DNA of 57,688 nt from Oscillospiraceae bacterium (GCA_900768995.1 CAAGEZ010000049.1:1-57688), one strand, 5' to 3'. Positions 15,654-24,034 are shown, counted from the first letter of the stretch. Numbers and translations: made by a program. The notes: a model not told the origin generated them from the letters alone.

Positions 15654-16808
15654 GTGATATATTTTGACAACGCAGCCACCACATACCCCAAGCCCGAAAG
15701 CGTAAGGAGAGCGGCTGCGGAGGCTATCGTAAGATACGGCGGCAATCCGGGGCGGAGCGGGCATAAAATGTCAATAGCTGCCTCGGAGGCTGTCTATTCC
15801 GTCAGGGAAAAGGCAGGGAAATTTTTCGGAGCAGAGCCTGAGAACGTCATCTTCACCGCAAACTGCACCGAGAGCCTTAATATGGCGATAAAGGGACTTG
15901 CGGAGCAGGAGCTTCGTGAGGGCAGACCCTTTCACGTCATAATCTCATCACTTGAACACAATTCCGTGTTCCGCCCCGTCCACGAGCTGACAAAAAGAGG
16001 GCTGAGCTACAGCATAGCCGAGGTGTCCGCAGATGATACCGTGACCGTGAATAACTTTGAAGCCCTCATAAATCCCCACACAAAGGCGGTCATATGCACC
16101 CTCGGCAGCAATGTCACGGGGCAGCTTTTGCCCTATGAACGGATAGGGGCAATGTGCCGCCGCAGACACATCTGCTTTGTGGGGGACGGTGCACAGGTAT
16201 GCGGCGTTGTGCCAATAGATATGAAGCGGGATAATATCAATATCCTCTGTATGCCGGGGCATAAAGGGCTTTACGGCATCTCGGGAACAGGGCTTCTCAT
16301 AACCGACGGACAGTATCCAATATATCATATCCTTGAGGGCGGAACGGGCAGCACATCTCTCGAAGCGGAGCAGACCCCGTTTCTCCCCGAAGAGCTTGAA
16401 AGCGGAACGGTGAACACCGTGGGCATCGTCACCGTAGGCGCAGGCATCGATTTTATAGGGAGAACAGGTGCGGAGCGGATACATTCCCGTGAAACCGCTC
16501 TCTGTAATCAGCTGATAAACGAGCTTGACGGCGAAAGCAGGGTGCGGATATACAGGCGGGAACGGTGCAGCTATCTGCCCATAGTGCTTTTCAATGTTGA
16601 GGGCATTCCCCCCGAGGAAACTGCGGCGTATCTGAACGATGCAGGCTTTGCCCTCAGAGGCGGGCTTCACTGCTCAGGTCTCGCCCACCGCAGCATCGGA
16701 ACTCTGCCCGACGGCGGAGTAAGGTTCTCCCCCTCTGTTTTCAACACCCCCGCCCAGACCCATATGCTTGCAAACGCTGTAAAAAAGCTGGCAAGATCAA
16801 AAGGCTGA
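15654..16808 (+). CDS. cysteine desulfurase-like class V aminotransferase
   Basis: A 384-residue PLP enzyme. The N-terminus MIYFDNAATTYPKPE, the PLP-lysine motif MPGHKGLYG and the C-terminal Cys in RGGLHCSGLAH are those of the NifS/SufS-like group, probably the SufS-type subfamily often labelled cysteine desulfurase family protein. It would mobilise sulfur (or selenium) from cysteine or selenocysteine. It starts with GTG at 15654. The upstream DUF3343 gene is a likely acceptor partner. No iron-sulfur scaffold gene is adjacent. Confidence 0.87.
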   Translation: MIYFDNAATTYPKPESVRRAAAEAIVRYGGNPGRSGHKMSIAASEAVYSVREKAGKFFGAEPENVIFTANCTESLNMAIKGLAEQELREGRPFHVIISSLEHNSVFRPVHELTKRGLSYSIAEVSADDTVTVNNFEALINPHTKAVICTLGSNVTGQLLPYERIGAMCRRRHICFVGDGAQVCGVVPIDMKRDNINILCMPGHKGLYGISGTGLLITDGQYPIYHILEGGTGSTSLEAEQTPFLPEELESGTVNTVGIVTVGAGIDFIGRTGAERIHSRETALCNQLINELDGESRVRIYRRERCSYLPIVLFNVEGIPPEETAAYLNDAGFALRGGLHCSGLAHRSIGTLPDGGVRFSPSVFNTPAQTHMLANAVKKLARSKG

Positions 16809-16853
16809 GCCCCCTTTAGCATCTGCCTCTGTTAAGCAAGGCAATATGAATAT

Positions 16854-16882
16854 TCGCCGTTCCCTTTAATGGTGGGAGCGGC
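16854..16882 (+). terminator. GC-rich hairpin downstream of the desulfurase gene
   Basis: CGCCGTTCCC and GGGAGCGGCG form a 10-bp stem with one wobble. The T-run is weak. A second hairpin, AGACCG/CGGTCT followed by CTTTTC, lies near 16958-16982. Either could end the transcript. Confidence 0.45.
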
Positions 16883-17000
16883 GGATTTACATAATAATTT
16901 TGACATTGACAATAAGTTATACTATGACAATAAACCTGAATCATATAGACCCGATAGACCGCCCATACAGACGGTCTCTTTTCATATCTCCTCACTACTC

Positions 17001-17531
17001 CTAAAAATTAATGAAAACATTAGAAGAAAGATATGCAAGCAGTGCAAGGATATATACTCCAAACGCAGCAGGTAACGATCTTTTTACATTGTCCCTGCGG
17101 CTGCTTTTAAGATACAGAATGAAATTTGCCGCAAAGATCAGCACAAGGTCGGGAATGCACCATAACCCCAAAAACAGAATATCAAATATATTCTCATAAA
17201 TTGCTAAGCCAAAAGGAAAGAACCATAACACAACGAAAAACACAACCCTGCAAATCGGCACGGCGATACCGAGACAGAAATTTGTAAGAAGTATTTTCCA
17301 CAGCTCTGCCCGTGAAAAAAGAAGATATCCAGCACCGAACAGAATTATTAAAAATATCACTGTCCCCCAGAAACGCCCGCTCAGAAACATATCCCCGTTC
17401 AGATGAAACGGTACTCCCCCCGAAAACCAGCACAGCAGCAAAAAAGTAGTTATGATCCCGAGAACCGTCCTGACGATAACGCTTATGATCTCCCGCCTGT
17501 CCTCTTCATTTGTATATTTTCCCACAGCCAT
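17001..17531 (-). CDS. hypothetical membrane protein
   Basis: A 176-residue protein that I do not recognise. Hydrophobicity suggests four to five membrane segments (about 17-38, 53-72, 79-105, 112-137 and 152-170). The short hydrophilic N-terminus is acidic and basic (NEEDRRE), and a charged loop SSRRDNVKR precedes the last segment. A promoter lies immediately upstream. It stands alone between the desulfurase and the binding-protein genes, pointing the other way. Confidence 0.65.
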   Translation of the reverse strand: MAVGKYTNEEDRREIISVIVRTVLGIITTFLLLCWFSGGVPFHLNGDMFLSGRFWGTVIFLIILFGAGYLLFSRAELWKILLTNFCLGIAVPICRVVFFVVLWFFPFGLAIYENIFDILFLGLWCIPDLVLIFAANFILYLKSSRRDNVKRSLPAAFGVYILALLAYLSSNVFINF

Positions 17532-17557
17532 TCCCCCATTATTATTTTGTTGTATTT

Positions 17558-17586
17558 ATATTAACACATTTCGTACCAAATGTCAA
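17558..17586 (-). promoter_or_regulatory. promoter of the hypothetical membrane protein
   Basis: On the minus strand TTGACA (17581-17586) and TAATAT (17558-17563) have a 17-bp spacer. Confidence 0.7.
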
Positions 17587-17630
17587 ATAAAATTCATTTT
17601 TGAGGAAATCAAGCAAATATTGCCAATATA

Positions 17631-17768
17631 ATTCATATATATGAATAAATTAAGTTTGCGTAAATTTCCGTCCGTTTTTCGTAAATATGCAAACAGATGC
17701 AGATAAATTGTGCAAATCTCCAAAAATATAATATCGCTGTTGACTTGTTTTGATAAATATGCTATTAT
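17631..17768 (+). promoter_or_regulatory. promoter of the solute-binding protein, with an upstream palindrome
   Basis: TTGACT (17740-17745), 17 bp, TATTAT (17763-17768), about 80 bp before the start codon. A perfect 16-bp palindrome, ATTCATATATATGAAT (17631-17646), lies about 95 bp upstream of the -35 and might be an operator. Together with the opposite promoter this accounts for the 317-bp gap. Confidence 0.6.
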
Positions 17769-17848
17769 AAAACAAATAAATGCAGATATGCCCAAAGCAT
17801 CTGCAAACGATTACAAAACCATACGAATTTTATGGAGGAACCCTCAAA

Positions 17849-19243
17849 ATGAATTACAAGAAGATAATGGCAGGAGCAATGGCTCTTACCCTCACAGCTT
17901 CCCTCACCGCCTGCGGAGGCAGCGGCAGCAGCGAGACCGAGACCACCACAGCCGACGTGACCACCACCGCAGCCACCGAGTGGACAGGCGACAACGTTGA
18001 GGTCGAGGCTCTTGACGAGACCCTTGACGTTGATATCAATGGCAAGACTCTTAAATGGCTCGGCATCTATGACCTGAACCCCACCAACGATTCCCCCGAA
18101 AGAAGCCCCGAGCTTGCCCTTTTCGAGGACACCTACGGCGCTAAGATCGAATATATCCCCACCACAAGCGACAAGCGCTTTGAGGATCTTGCCACCAACA
18201 TTATGGGCGGCACATCTCCCGACATCTTCGCATACGAGTGGAGAACCTTCCCCTGCGATATCTCAAAGGGTCAGTATCAGCCCATTGATTCCCTCATCAA
18301 CTGGGACGACCCCAAGTGGGCTGCCGTTAAGGACACTGCCGACAGCTTCATCTGGAAGGGTGATCATTACATTGCTCCCCTCGGCTACAGCTTCAACGAT
18401 ACCCAGGTGCTTATGTACAATAAATCCACCATTCAGAGCGAGGGCTTTGAGGATCCCTATGAGATGTATCAGAACGGCGAGTGGGACTGGAATGCATTCA
18501 CCGATATGATGAAGACATTCGTTGAAAACGGCAGCAGCGACGGCACCGAGAGATTCGGCATCGGCGGCTGGTGGGCAAACGCTTTCGTTTACACCGCAGG
18601 CGAAACAATGGTTACATATGACGGCACAAAGTTCGGCAACAATCTGAGAAGCGGCAAGATCGAGCGTGCTCAGGGCGTTCTTGAGGATATCTTCAAGAAC
18701 AACCTCATCAAGCGTGGCTGGATAGGCGGCGAATCCGCATTTGTTGATGACAGCCTCCTGTTCTATTCAATGGGTACCTGGGCATACAATGCTGCGGCTC
18801 TCTCCGTTCCCGATGATGAAATTCAGATAGTTCCCTTCCCCAAGGACCCCGATTCCGATCAGTACTATGTTTCCAACAAGGTTTTCGCATATATGTGGGT
18901 CAAGGGCTCTGAGAACGGCGACTGCGTAAAGGCTTGGCTCGACTGCAACAGAACCGTTAACTACGATGAAAAGTACACCGAGGCTACCAAGGAAAAATAC
19001 CTTGCAAACAACCCCGGCTGGACTTCCGAAATGTACGATATCGCTATGGATTTCTACGATTCCGACAAGTTCACTCAGGCTTATGATTACGGCTACGGCC
19101 TCAGCACACTTATGGCTGACGAAGTAATGACCGTTCTTTATGAGGGCATTGCAAACGAGCAGTTCGAGAGCTGGGTACAGGCTCGTGAAGAGTATTACCC
19201 CATCGTTGACGAAGAGATCAACGTTTACAACAATGAAGAATAA
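17849..19243 (+). CDS. extracellular solute-binding lipoprotein (ABC importer, family 1)
   Basis: A 464-residue secreted lipoprotein. The signal peptide ends in the lipobox LTAC with Cys22, followed by a Ser/Thr-rich linker and a periplasmic-binding fold of the sugar/oligosaccharide type (FEDTYGAKIEYIPTTSDKRFEDLATNIMGG, split here only by reading order). It captures an oligosaccharide or similar ligand for an ABC importer. No permease genes are adjacent. An MsmX-type ATPase is encoded 7 kb away. The ATG at 17849 with GGAGGA was chosen over an in-frame upstream ATG. Confidence 0.87.
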   Translation: MNYKKIMAGAMALTLTASLTACGGSGSSETETTTADVTTTAATEWTGDNVEVEALDETLDVDINGKTLKWLGIYDLNPTNDSPERSPELALFEDTYGAKIEYIPTTSDKRFEDLATNIMGGTSPDIFAYEWRTFPCDISKGQYQPIDSLINWDDPKWAAVKDTADSFIWKGDHYIAPLGYSFNDTQVLMYNKSTIQSEGFEDPYEMYQNGEWDWNAFTDMMKTFVENGSSDGTERFGIGGWWANAFVYTAGETMVTYDGTKFGNNLRSGKIERAQGVLEDIFKNNLIKRGWIGGESAFVDDSLLFYSMGTWAYNAAALSVPDDEIQIVPFPKDPDSDQYYVSNKVFAYMWVKGSENGDCVKAWLDCNRTVNYDEKYTEATKEKYLANNPGWTSEMYDIAMDFYDSDKFTQAYDYGYGLSTLMADEVMTVLYEGIANEQFESWVQAREEYYPIVDEEINVYNNEE

Positions 19244-19265
19244 TTCTCACATCTTAAAATAAAAG

Positions 19266-19310
19266 CTGCGGAGCACTTCGGTCAAGATCGAAGTGCTCCG
19301 CATTTTTTAT
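19266..19310. terminator. bidirectional intrinsic terminator
   Basis: A perfect 13-bp stem, GCGGAGCACTTCG (19268-19280) with CGAAGTGCTCCGC (19289-19301). It has T-runs on both sides, serving the binding-protein gene on plus and the MIF-like gene on minus. Confidence 0.9.
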
Positions 19311-19651
19311 CAGAAGTTGCTGCCGTTCCAGCCCCAATGTTCGGTGAACATATAGCTTACGTAGACCCTGTCAGTGGATATTCCCAGGTTATCGAGCATT
19401 ATCCCAGTGATGTTGCTTGTGAGGACACCGAGGGCATTTTCCGAGGCTTTGCCGTAAACGCTGACCTCAACCATTGCCGCAGGGTCATCTGTACCCTTGA
19501 AGTAAAGGCTTTTGCCGCCCTCGATCTCGGTCATAAGCCAGCCCTCGGATTTTCCGGGAATTGCGGTTATGGCAAGTCCGAGAGCGGATTTTATCTTCTC
19601 TGCCTTGTCCGATGTGACCTCTGCATTTGTGTTCACTTTTATAAATGGCAT
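19310..19651 (-). CDS. MIF-like tautomerase-family protein
   Basis: A 113-residue protein matching the macrophage migration inhibitory factor/phenylpyruvate tautomerase family in length and pattern. It has Pro2 directly after the start (the catalytic base in the family), an N-terminal MPFIKVNTNAEV strand and the SVYGKASENALGVLTSNI stretch. Family members are trimeric keto-enol tautomerases; the natural substrate in bacteria is unknown. A GGAGGG ribosome site precedes the ATG. It is a single gene ending at a shared terminator. Confidence 0.8.
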   Translation of the reverse strand: MPFIKVNTNAEVTSDKAEKIKSALGLAITAIPGKSEGWLMTEIEGGKSLYFKGTDDPAAMVEVSVYGKASENALGVLTSNITGIMLDNLGISTDRVYVSYMFTEHWGWNGSNF

Positions 19652-19917
19652 TTGCTTTTCCCTCCGTTATATTTTGATATCATTATTATATCATATGTTT
19701 TGAGATTTTACAACGTCTTGCGGGACTGTTTCATTTCACAATTTAACATTATTTACAGTATATAACATTTCAGATGAACAATCAACAGCTTTTGAAAAGT
19801 TGTTGAAAACTCCAAAATCAATAAAAATGCATAATTCAAAACATCTGAAAAACCGCTGCCATAACAGTCATTATCTCTAAAGTGTAAAGTTTTACAGCTT
19901 TACAGCAAACCTTTGCA

Positions 19918-19942
19918 GAAAAAAGCCGCCCCGAGGGACGGC
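19918..19942 (-). terminator. intrinsic terminator of the orphan response regulator
   Basis: GCCGCCC (19925-19931) pairs with GGACGGC (19936-19942) with a wobble, and TTTTTT follows on the minus strand. Confidence 0.8.
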
Positions 19943-19949
19943 CTTATGC

Positions 19950-20711
19950 TTAAACAGCCTTTTCCATTTTATATCCCACGCCGAAAACAACCTTGATATA
20001 GCTGGGATTGTGGGGATCTGGCTCAATTTTGCTTCTTATGCGCCTGATATGCTCCACAACGGTTTTTCTGACGCTGTAGGGAGTTTCATTCCATACTCTG
20101 CGGTAAATGTCATCGACTGTACAGACAGCGCCGCAGTTTTCCATAAGATACTCCACAATGCCGTATTCAATGGCGGTCATACGGATAAGTCCGCCGTCTC
20201 TGAACACCTCACGGCGGCGGCGGTCAATGGTTATGCAGCCGTTGGTGAGTGTTTCGCCGCTGCCCGAAAATACATTTGCCTCGGTGTTCTCGCTGTTAAG
20301 ATAGCGTCTGAGGAGAGACACAACCCTTGCTTTGAACTCGAATTTTCCGAAATCCGATGCGTCCATACAAGCGTCTGCGCCCTTGGCAAGTGCCATTGTG
20401 CGGTAAATTTCACAGCAGGTGTCGGAAACGGTGAGGAGAGGGATATCAGACGTTTTTCTCAGCTCCTCGATAGTGCCGAATGCGGGAGCTGACAGTCCCC
20501 CGTCTCTCAGTATCATCATATGTACCCTGCCGAAAAGGCAGCTGTCATCTAACTTTTCTCCCCTGATATGAGGGATAACATTTATCTCATTGCCTGTAAG
20601 CATATCCGAAAGGCGCATTGCTTCTTCACGCCTGCCCTCATCAAAATCCATAATCACATTCGGGCGGCTTTGAATGCCCGTTATCTCATTTTTTGCAGCG
20701 TATGTTGACAT
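19950..20711 (-). CDS. orphan winged-helix regulator with atypical receiver domain
   Basis: A 253-residue OmpR/PhoB-type regulator. The C-terminal winged helix is well conserved (MTAIEYGIVEYLMEN, VRKTVVEHIRRIRSKI, FGVGYKM). The N-terminal half has receiver length, but the phospho-acceptor strand reads HMMILRDGG: Arg stands where Asp is expected, with an Asp one place later. The usual KP motif is also missing. It may be phosphorylation-independent. No kinase gene is near. The first 16 residues look disordered. Confidence 0.75.
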   Translation of the reverse strand: MSTYAAKNEITGIQSRPNVIMDFDEGRREEAMRLSDMLTGNEINVIPHIRGEKLDDSCLFGRVHMMILRDGGLSAPAFGTIEELRKTSDIPLLTVSDTCCEIYRTMALAKGADACMDASDFGKFEFKARVVSLLRRYLNSENTEANVFSGSGETLTNGCITIDRRRREVFRDGGLIRMTAIEYGIVEYLMENCGAVCTVDDIYRRVWNETPYSVRKTVVEHIRRIRSKIEPDPHNPSYIKVVFGVGYKMEKAV

Positions 20712-20927
20712 AAGCTTTCCTCCTGTTCATCTTTATTCGGCATATTTCCTGCCGTAACACTTTCTGATATATAAACGATTCACAGGGGCAAAATATTTCA
20801 CTGATTTTTGTGAATTTACATTTTATTAACATTTATGGTCAATATAAACTAAATTATGCATCTGATTTTGTCGATATTATTAATATAACTATGAGACTTT
20901 TTCCGATTTCAGACTGTTATATATACA

Positions 20928-20941
20928 GAATTATATAATTC
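20928..20941. promoter_or_regulatory. palindrome upstream of the ECF sigma gene
   Basis: A perfect 14-bp palindrome, GAATTATATAATTC, starts 36 bp before the sigma-factor start codon. It could be part of the promoter or an operator; no sigma-A promoter of good quality is visible. Confidence 0.3.
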
Positions 20942-20963
20942 AAAAAAAGAAAGGACAGTCAAA

Positions 20964-21440
20964 ATGACCGACCCCGAATTTGAAAACGCAATGCGGCGGC
21001 AGATAGACCACGTTTTGCGGCTCGCCTGTTCATATCTGAGATGCCGTGCGGAGGCGGAGGATATTGCCCAGGAGGTATTTTTAAAGCTGTACAGGACGGA
21101 CATATGCTTTGATACGCAGAGAGATGAGCGGGCGTGGCTGTTGACGGTGACGGCAAATCTATGCAAAAACCGTCTCCGCTCCCCGTGGTTCGCAAGACGG
21201 TGCGATGAACCGACTGAGGACATTTTTGAGGATTTTCCCGAGGAGGACAAAAGCACTGTCAGCGAGGTATATCGCCTGCCCGAAAAGTACCGAACACCCA
21301 TACATTTGTTTTACATTGAGGAATACTCCGTGAAGGAAATTTCTGAGATCACGGGCATAAAGGAATCCACCGTCAGGACACGTCTCCAGCGTGGACGGGA
21401 GCTGCTGAGGATCGCAATGCCCGACACAGGAAAGGAATGA
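20964..21440 (+). CDS. ECF RNA polymerase sigma factor
   Basis: A 158-residue sigma-70 family factor with region 2 (LACSYLRCRAEAEDIAQEVF near residues 16-35) and region 4 (LPEKYRTPIHLFYIEEYSVK then EISEITGIKESTVRTRLQRG). It would direct polymerase to a small regulon in response to a cell-envelope signal. The next gene, 4 bp downstream, encodes a single-span membrane protein that is the likely anti-sigma factor. A GAAAGGA ribosome site precedes the ATG. Confidence 0.92.
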   Translation: MTDPEFENAMRRQIDHVLRLACSYLRCRAEAEDIAQEVFLKLYRTDICFDTQRDERAWLLTVTANLCKNRLRSPWFARRCDEPTEDIFEDFPEEDKSTVSEVYRLPEKYRTPIHLFYIEEYSVKEISEITGIKESTVRTRLQRGRELLRIAMPDTGKE

Positions 21441-21444
21441 GCTT

Positions 21445-22512
21445 ATGAATACAGAAAAATACAGAAACGCAATGAGCAAGATCACGGCTGATGAAGAACT
21501 TATATCGTCCATTCACACTGCGGCGGTGACACAGCCGAAAAAAGCCCGCTCAAAGGGCAGGCTTTGCAGGACATTCCCACTTATTGCCGCAGCGGTGATA
21601 ATGCTTGCGGGCTTTACGGTATATGCCGCAAACAGCGGGCTTTTGTCCATTATTTTCAAGGACAGCGAGACCGATTTTTCGCCCTTTGAAAATCTCACGG
21701 GAGAGCTGACGGTGAATAACCTTGAGGTGTATGTTGACGGGCTGACGGTCACTCCCATTGGCACAGCAAGCGACAGCTACACGATATACACGGTTTTCAG
21801 ACTTGATTTTCCCGAGGCTCTTCCCGAAAGCGATAAATATTTTGAATTTGCTGGAGACGGCTACGGTCATTTCTCAAAAAAGCTCCAGGACGCTCTTGCA
21901 AAATTCCGTGAAAAGGATTTTCCCACAGGCGGCGGCGCTATGGGCGAATATGTCAAGGGAGACAGTGACACCTTATATTATGTTTACACCGTAAGCTTCG
22001 GCGGAAAGATGAGCGGAGAGGTGGAGCTTGATGTTGTTTGCCAGAATCTTCTTGATGACAGCAAGGGACTTTTGAAGGACAGCTACATTTATTCCGACAG
22101 GCTTTTCTATGCTGATTTCACGGTTAATGTTCCCGAGGTTGAGGGAATCGGATTTAAGACCGATGGAACGGAATTTGAGACTATTGACGCAAAGGTATTT
22201 CCGTGCAGTATTGTTCTGACAAGCTATGATGAGGATTTTGTGAATGCATATGCAAAAACGTACTTTGAAAAGTTCGGCAATGCAGCGGCATTTGTTACGC
22301 TAAAAGACGGAAAAACCATTGACATAAAGGGCACATCTATCGCCTACGGAACAAGCAGGGACAATATAAAAGTCGTGACCTCGGGCACGGTTTACTCAGA
22401 ACCGTATAACGGAAACTTTTTCAATTACCGTGGATATCTTTCATTCCCTGTGGATACAAGTGAGATTGTTTCTCTGACGGTTGGCAATACTACAATTTAT
22501 CCTCAGAAATAA
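21445..22512 (+). CDS. membrane protein, likely anti-sigma factor (DUF4179-like)
   Basis: A 355-residue protein with a short cytoplasmic N-terminus (about 1-45), one membrane segment (about 47-65, LIAAAVIMLAGFTVYAA) and a large extracellular domain rich in beta structure. The layout and the position 4 bp after an ECF sigma gene are those of the DUF4179-type regulators of clostridial ECF systems. There is no zinc-binding HxxxCxxC motif, so it would be a non-ZAS anti-sigma factor. The anti-sigma role is inferred from context. Confidence 0.65.
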   Translation: MNTEKYRNAMSKITADEELISSIHTAAVTQPKKARSKGRLCRTFPLIAAAVIMLAGFTVYAANSGLLSIIFKDSETDFSPFENLTGELTVNNLEVYVDGLTVTPIGTASDSYTIYTVFRLDFPEALPESDKYFEFAGDGYGHFSKKLQDALAKFREKDFPTGGGAMGEYVKGDSDTLYYVYTVSFGGKMSGEVELDVVCQNLLDDSKGLLKDSYIYSDRLFYADFTVNVPEVEGIGFKTDGTEFETIDAKVFPCSIVLTSYDEDFVNAYAKTYFEKFGNAAAFVTLKDGKTIDIKGTSIAYGTSRDNIKVVTSGTVYSEPYNGNFFNYRGYLSFPVDTSEIVSLTVGNTTIYPQK

Positions 22513-22517
22513 TGATC

Positions 22518-22553
22518 GCCCGAACAGCTTTTTATGGTTGTTCGGGCTTTTTC
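22518..22553 (+). terminator. intrinsic terminator of the sigma/anti-sigma operon
   Basis: GCCCGAACA (22518-22526) pairs with TGTTCGGGC (22539-22547), followed by TTTTTC. Confidence 0.88.
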
Positions 22554-22563
22554 ATACACATAC

Positions 22564-22591
22564 AAAAAGCCGCCCGAAATTATCGGACGGC
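22564..22591 (-). terminator. intrinsic terminator of rpsT
   Basis: GCCGCCCGA (22569-22577) pairs with TCGGACGGC (22583-22591), with one wobble in the RNA, and is followed on the minus strand by TTTTTG. Confidence 0.8.
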
Positions 22592-22608
22592 ATAATTTTG
22601 CTTTAAAA

Positions 22609-22851
22609 TTACTGAGCAGCGTTGAGCTTCTTAGCGAGCTGGCTCTTCTTTCTTGCAGCCTTGTTCTTGTGCATAAGACCCTTAGCGCAAGCCTGGTCAA
22701 CCTTCTTGATAGCGAGCTTTACAGCCTCGGGGGACTTCTCGGCATCTGCTGCCTTGATAACAGTCTTAAGGTTGGACTTTATCATCTTGTTCTGAAGTGT
22801 CTTAGCTGCGATAACCTTTACTCTCTTCTTAGCGGACTTAATATTAGGCAT
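22609..22851 (-). CDS. rpsT: 30S ribosomal protein S20
   Basis: An 80-residue basic protein, MPNIKSAKKRVKV at the N-terminus and HKNKAARKKSQLAKKLNA at the C-terminus, of typical S20 length. It binds 16S rRNA during assembly of the 30S body. The start at 22851 follows a strong TTGGAGGTAATG site. The in-frame upstream extension of 58 codons lacks a ribosome site and is treated as leader RNA. Confidence 0.96.
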   Translation of the reverse strand: MPNIKSAKKRVKVIAAKTLQNKMIKSNLKTVIKAADAEKSPEAVKLAIKKVDQACAKGLMHKNKAARKKSQLAKKLNAAQ

Positions 22852-23060
22852 AATCATTACCTCCAAAAAATTGTTCGTAGTATTTTTAATATTTCGGATC
22901 GTGTGTGAATAAAAGCCATAGACACGGTGTTGGCTTTTGAGGAGCGTAATGACATCGTTCCCTGAAATCACGCTTGCAAATCCTGCGGAAAACGTCCACT
23001 TGTCGGCCCGGACGCTTTCAGACATAATATTATTATACCATTGCGTGTATATTTTTTCAA
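22852..23060 (-). promoter_or_regulatory. rpsT promoter and long structured leader
   Basis: On the minus strand TTGAAA (23055-23060), 17 bp and TATAAT (23032-23037) form a good promoter. The leader of about 175 nt can fold: CGTCC/GGACG arms near 22990-23016 and an AGCGTAA/TCACGCT pairing near 22945-22975. A leader of this length suggests autogenous control by S20, but I cannot match it to a named RNA family. Confidence 0.5.
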
Positions 23061-23093
23061 TATCCTGTCATATAAATTTTTCTGTCGATTTAA

Positions 23094-23122
23094 GAATTGT
23101 TTTAGTGATTATGCACATATTA
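23094..23122 (+). promoter_or_regulatory. possible forespore (sigma-G/F-type) promoter of gpr
   Basis: GAATT (23094-23098), a 17-bp spacer and CATATTA (23116-23122) resemble the sigma-G pattern GHATR/CATWMTA with two deviations. There is no good sigma-A promoter in this gap. In Bacillus, gpr is forespore-expressed. Confidence 0.35.
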
Positions 23123-23154
23123 TCATTACACTATGGAAAGGAATGACCATTATT

Positions 23155-24024
23155 ATGAGCAGTTCAAAATACGCAAGAACAGACCTTGCCGTTGAAATGA
23201 TAGACCCCGACAAGGACAGTCTGCCCAAAGGGATAAAGCGGCGGATACGTAAAAGCAGCGTCTGCACTGTTACCGAGATAACCGTGACAGATGACATTGC
23301 GGGCATAAGAATAGGCAAGCCAAAGGGCACGTACATTACCATTGAGACCGACCGTCTTTCCGCTCACCCTGAGGATTTCGGCGAGCAGTCTCAGAATATT
23401 GCAGATGAGCTGACCGCACTTATCCCCGACAGAAGCCATATTCTCATTGCGGCACTCGGGAATGAGAGCATAACCCCCGATGCGCTGGGTCCTCTCACCG
23501 CCAAAAGGGTCATTGCCACACGGCATATTGCAGGGGAAAATGCGGGAGCTGTGCTGTCGGAGCTGCCGCTCAATATGGTCTCCGTCCTTTCAACGGGCGT
23601 TATGGGGCAGACGGGAATCGAGTCCTCGGAGCTTGTTAAGGCTGTCTGCGAGAAAATAAAGCCTTCCTGCGTAATTGTGATAGATGCTCTTGCCTGCAAC
23701 GATATTTCCCGTCTCGGCACGACCATACAGCTTTCCGACAGCGGCATATCCCCGGGCTCTGGCGTTCAGAACCGCCGCAAGGAGCTTTCCCGTGACACTC
23801 TCGGAGTACCCGTTATCGCCGTGGGCATTCCCACTGTCGTTGATATGCACAGCATCGTTCACAGCATTACAGGCACGCCCCCCGACAAGCATCTGCCGAA
23901 TATGATGGTCACGCCGAGAGATATTGACAAGATGATAGAGCGCTCCGCTCATCTCCTTGCATTTGCTCTGAACCGTACGGCACAGCCTGAGCTTTCCGAT
24001 GAGGATATACTTTCGATGATGTAA
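23155..24024 (+). CDS. gpr: GPR endopeptidase (spore germination protease)
   Basis: A 289-residue protein that degrades small acid-soluble spore proteins at germination; it is made as a zymogen in the forespore. The N-terminus has SKYARTDLAVEM, the conserved region where the propeptide is removed. Further family blocks are ALGNESITPDALGPLT, DALACNDISRLGTTIQLSD and GIPTVVDMHS. The ATG at 23155 was preferred to one at 23143, which lies on the ribosome site. It marks the lineage as having, or having had, sporulation. Confidence 0.95.
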   Translation: MSSSKYARTDLAVEMIDPDKDSLPKGIKRRIRKSSVCTVTEITVTDDIAGIRIGKPKGTYITIETDRLSAHPEDFGEQSQNIADELTALIPDRSHILIAALGNESITPDALGPLTAKRVIATRHIAGENAGAVLSELPLNMVSVLSTGVMGQTGIESSELVKAVCEKIKPSCVIVIDALACNDISRLGTTIQLSDSGISPGSGVQNRRKELSRDTLGVPVIAVGIPTVVDMHSIVHSITGTPPDKHLPNMMVTPRDIDKMIERSAHLLAFALNRTAQPELSDEDILSMM

Positions 24025-24034
24025 AGCTGTAAAA

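Noticed and set aside
22852..23025. 58-codon N-terminal extension of S20
   Set aside because: No ribosome site at the upstream ATG; S20 proteins are about 80-90 residues and the 22851 start has a perfect site.
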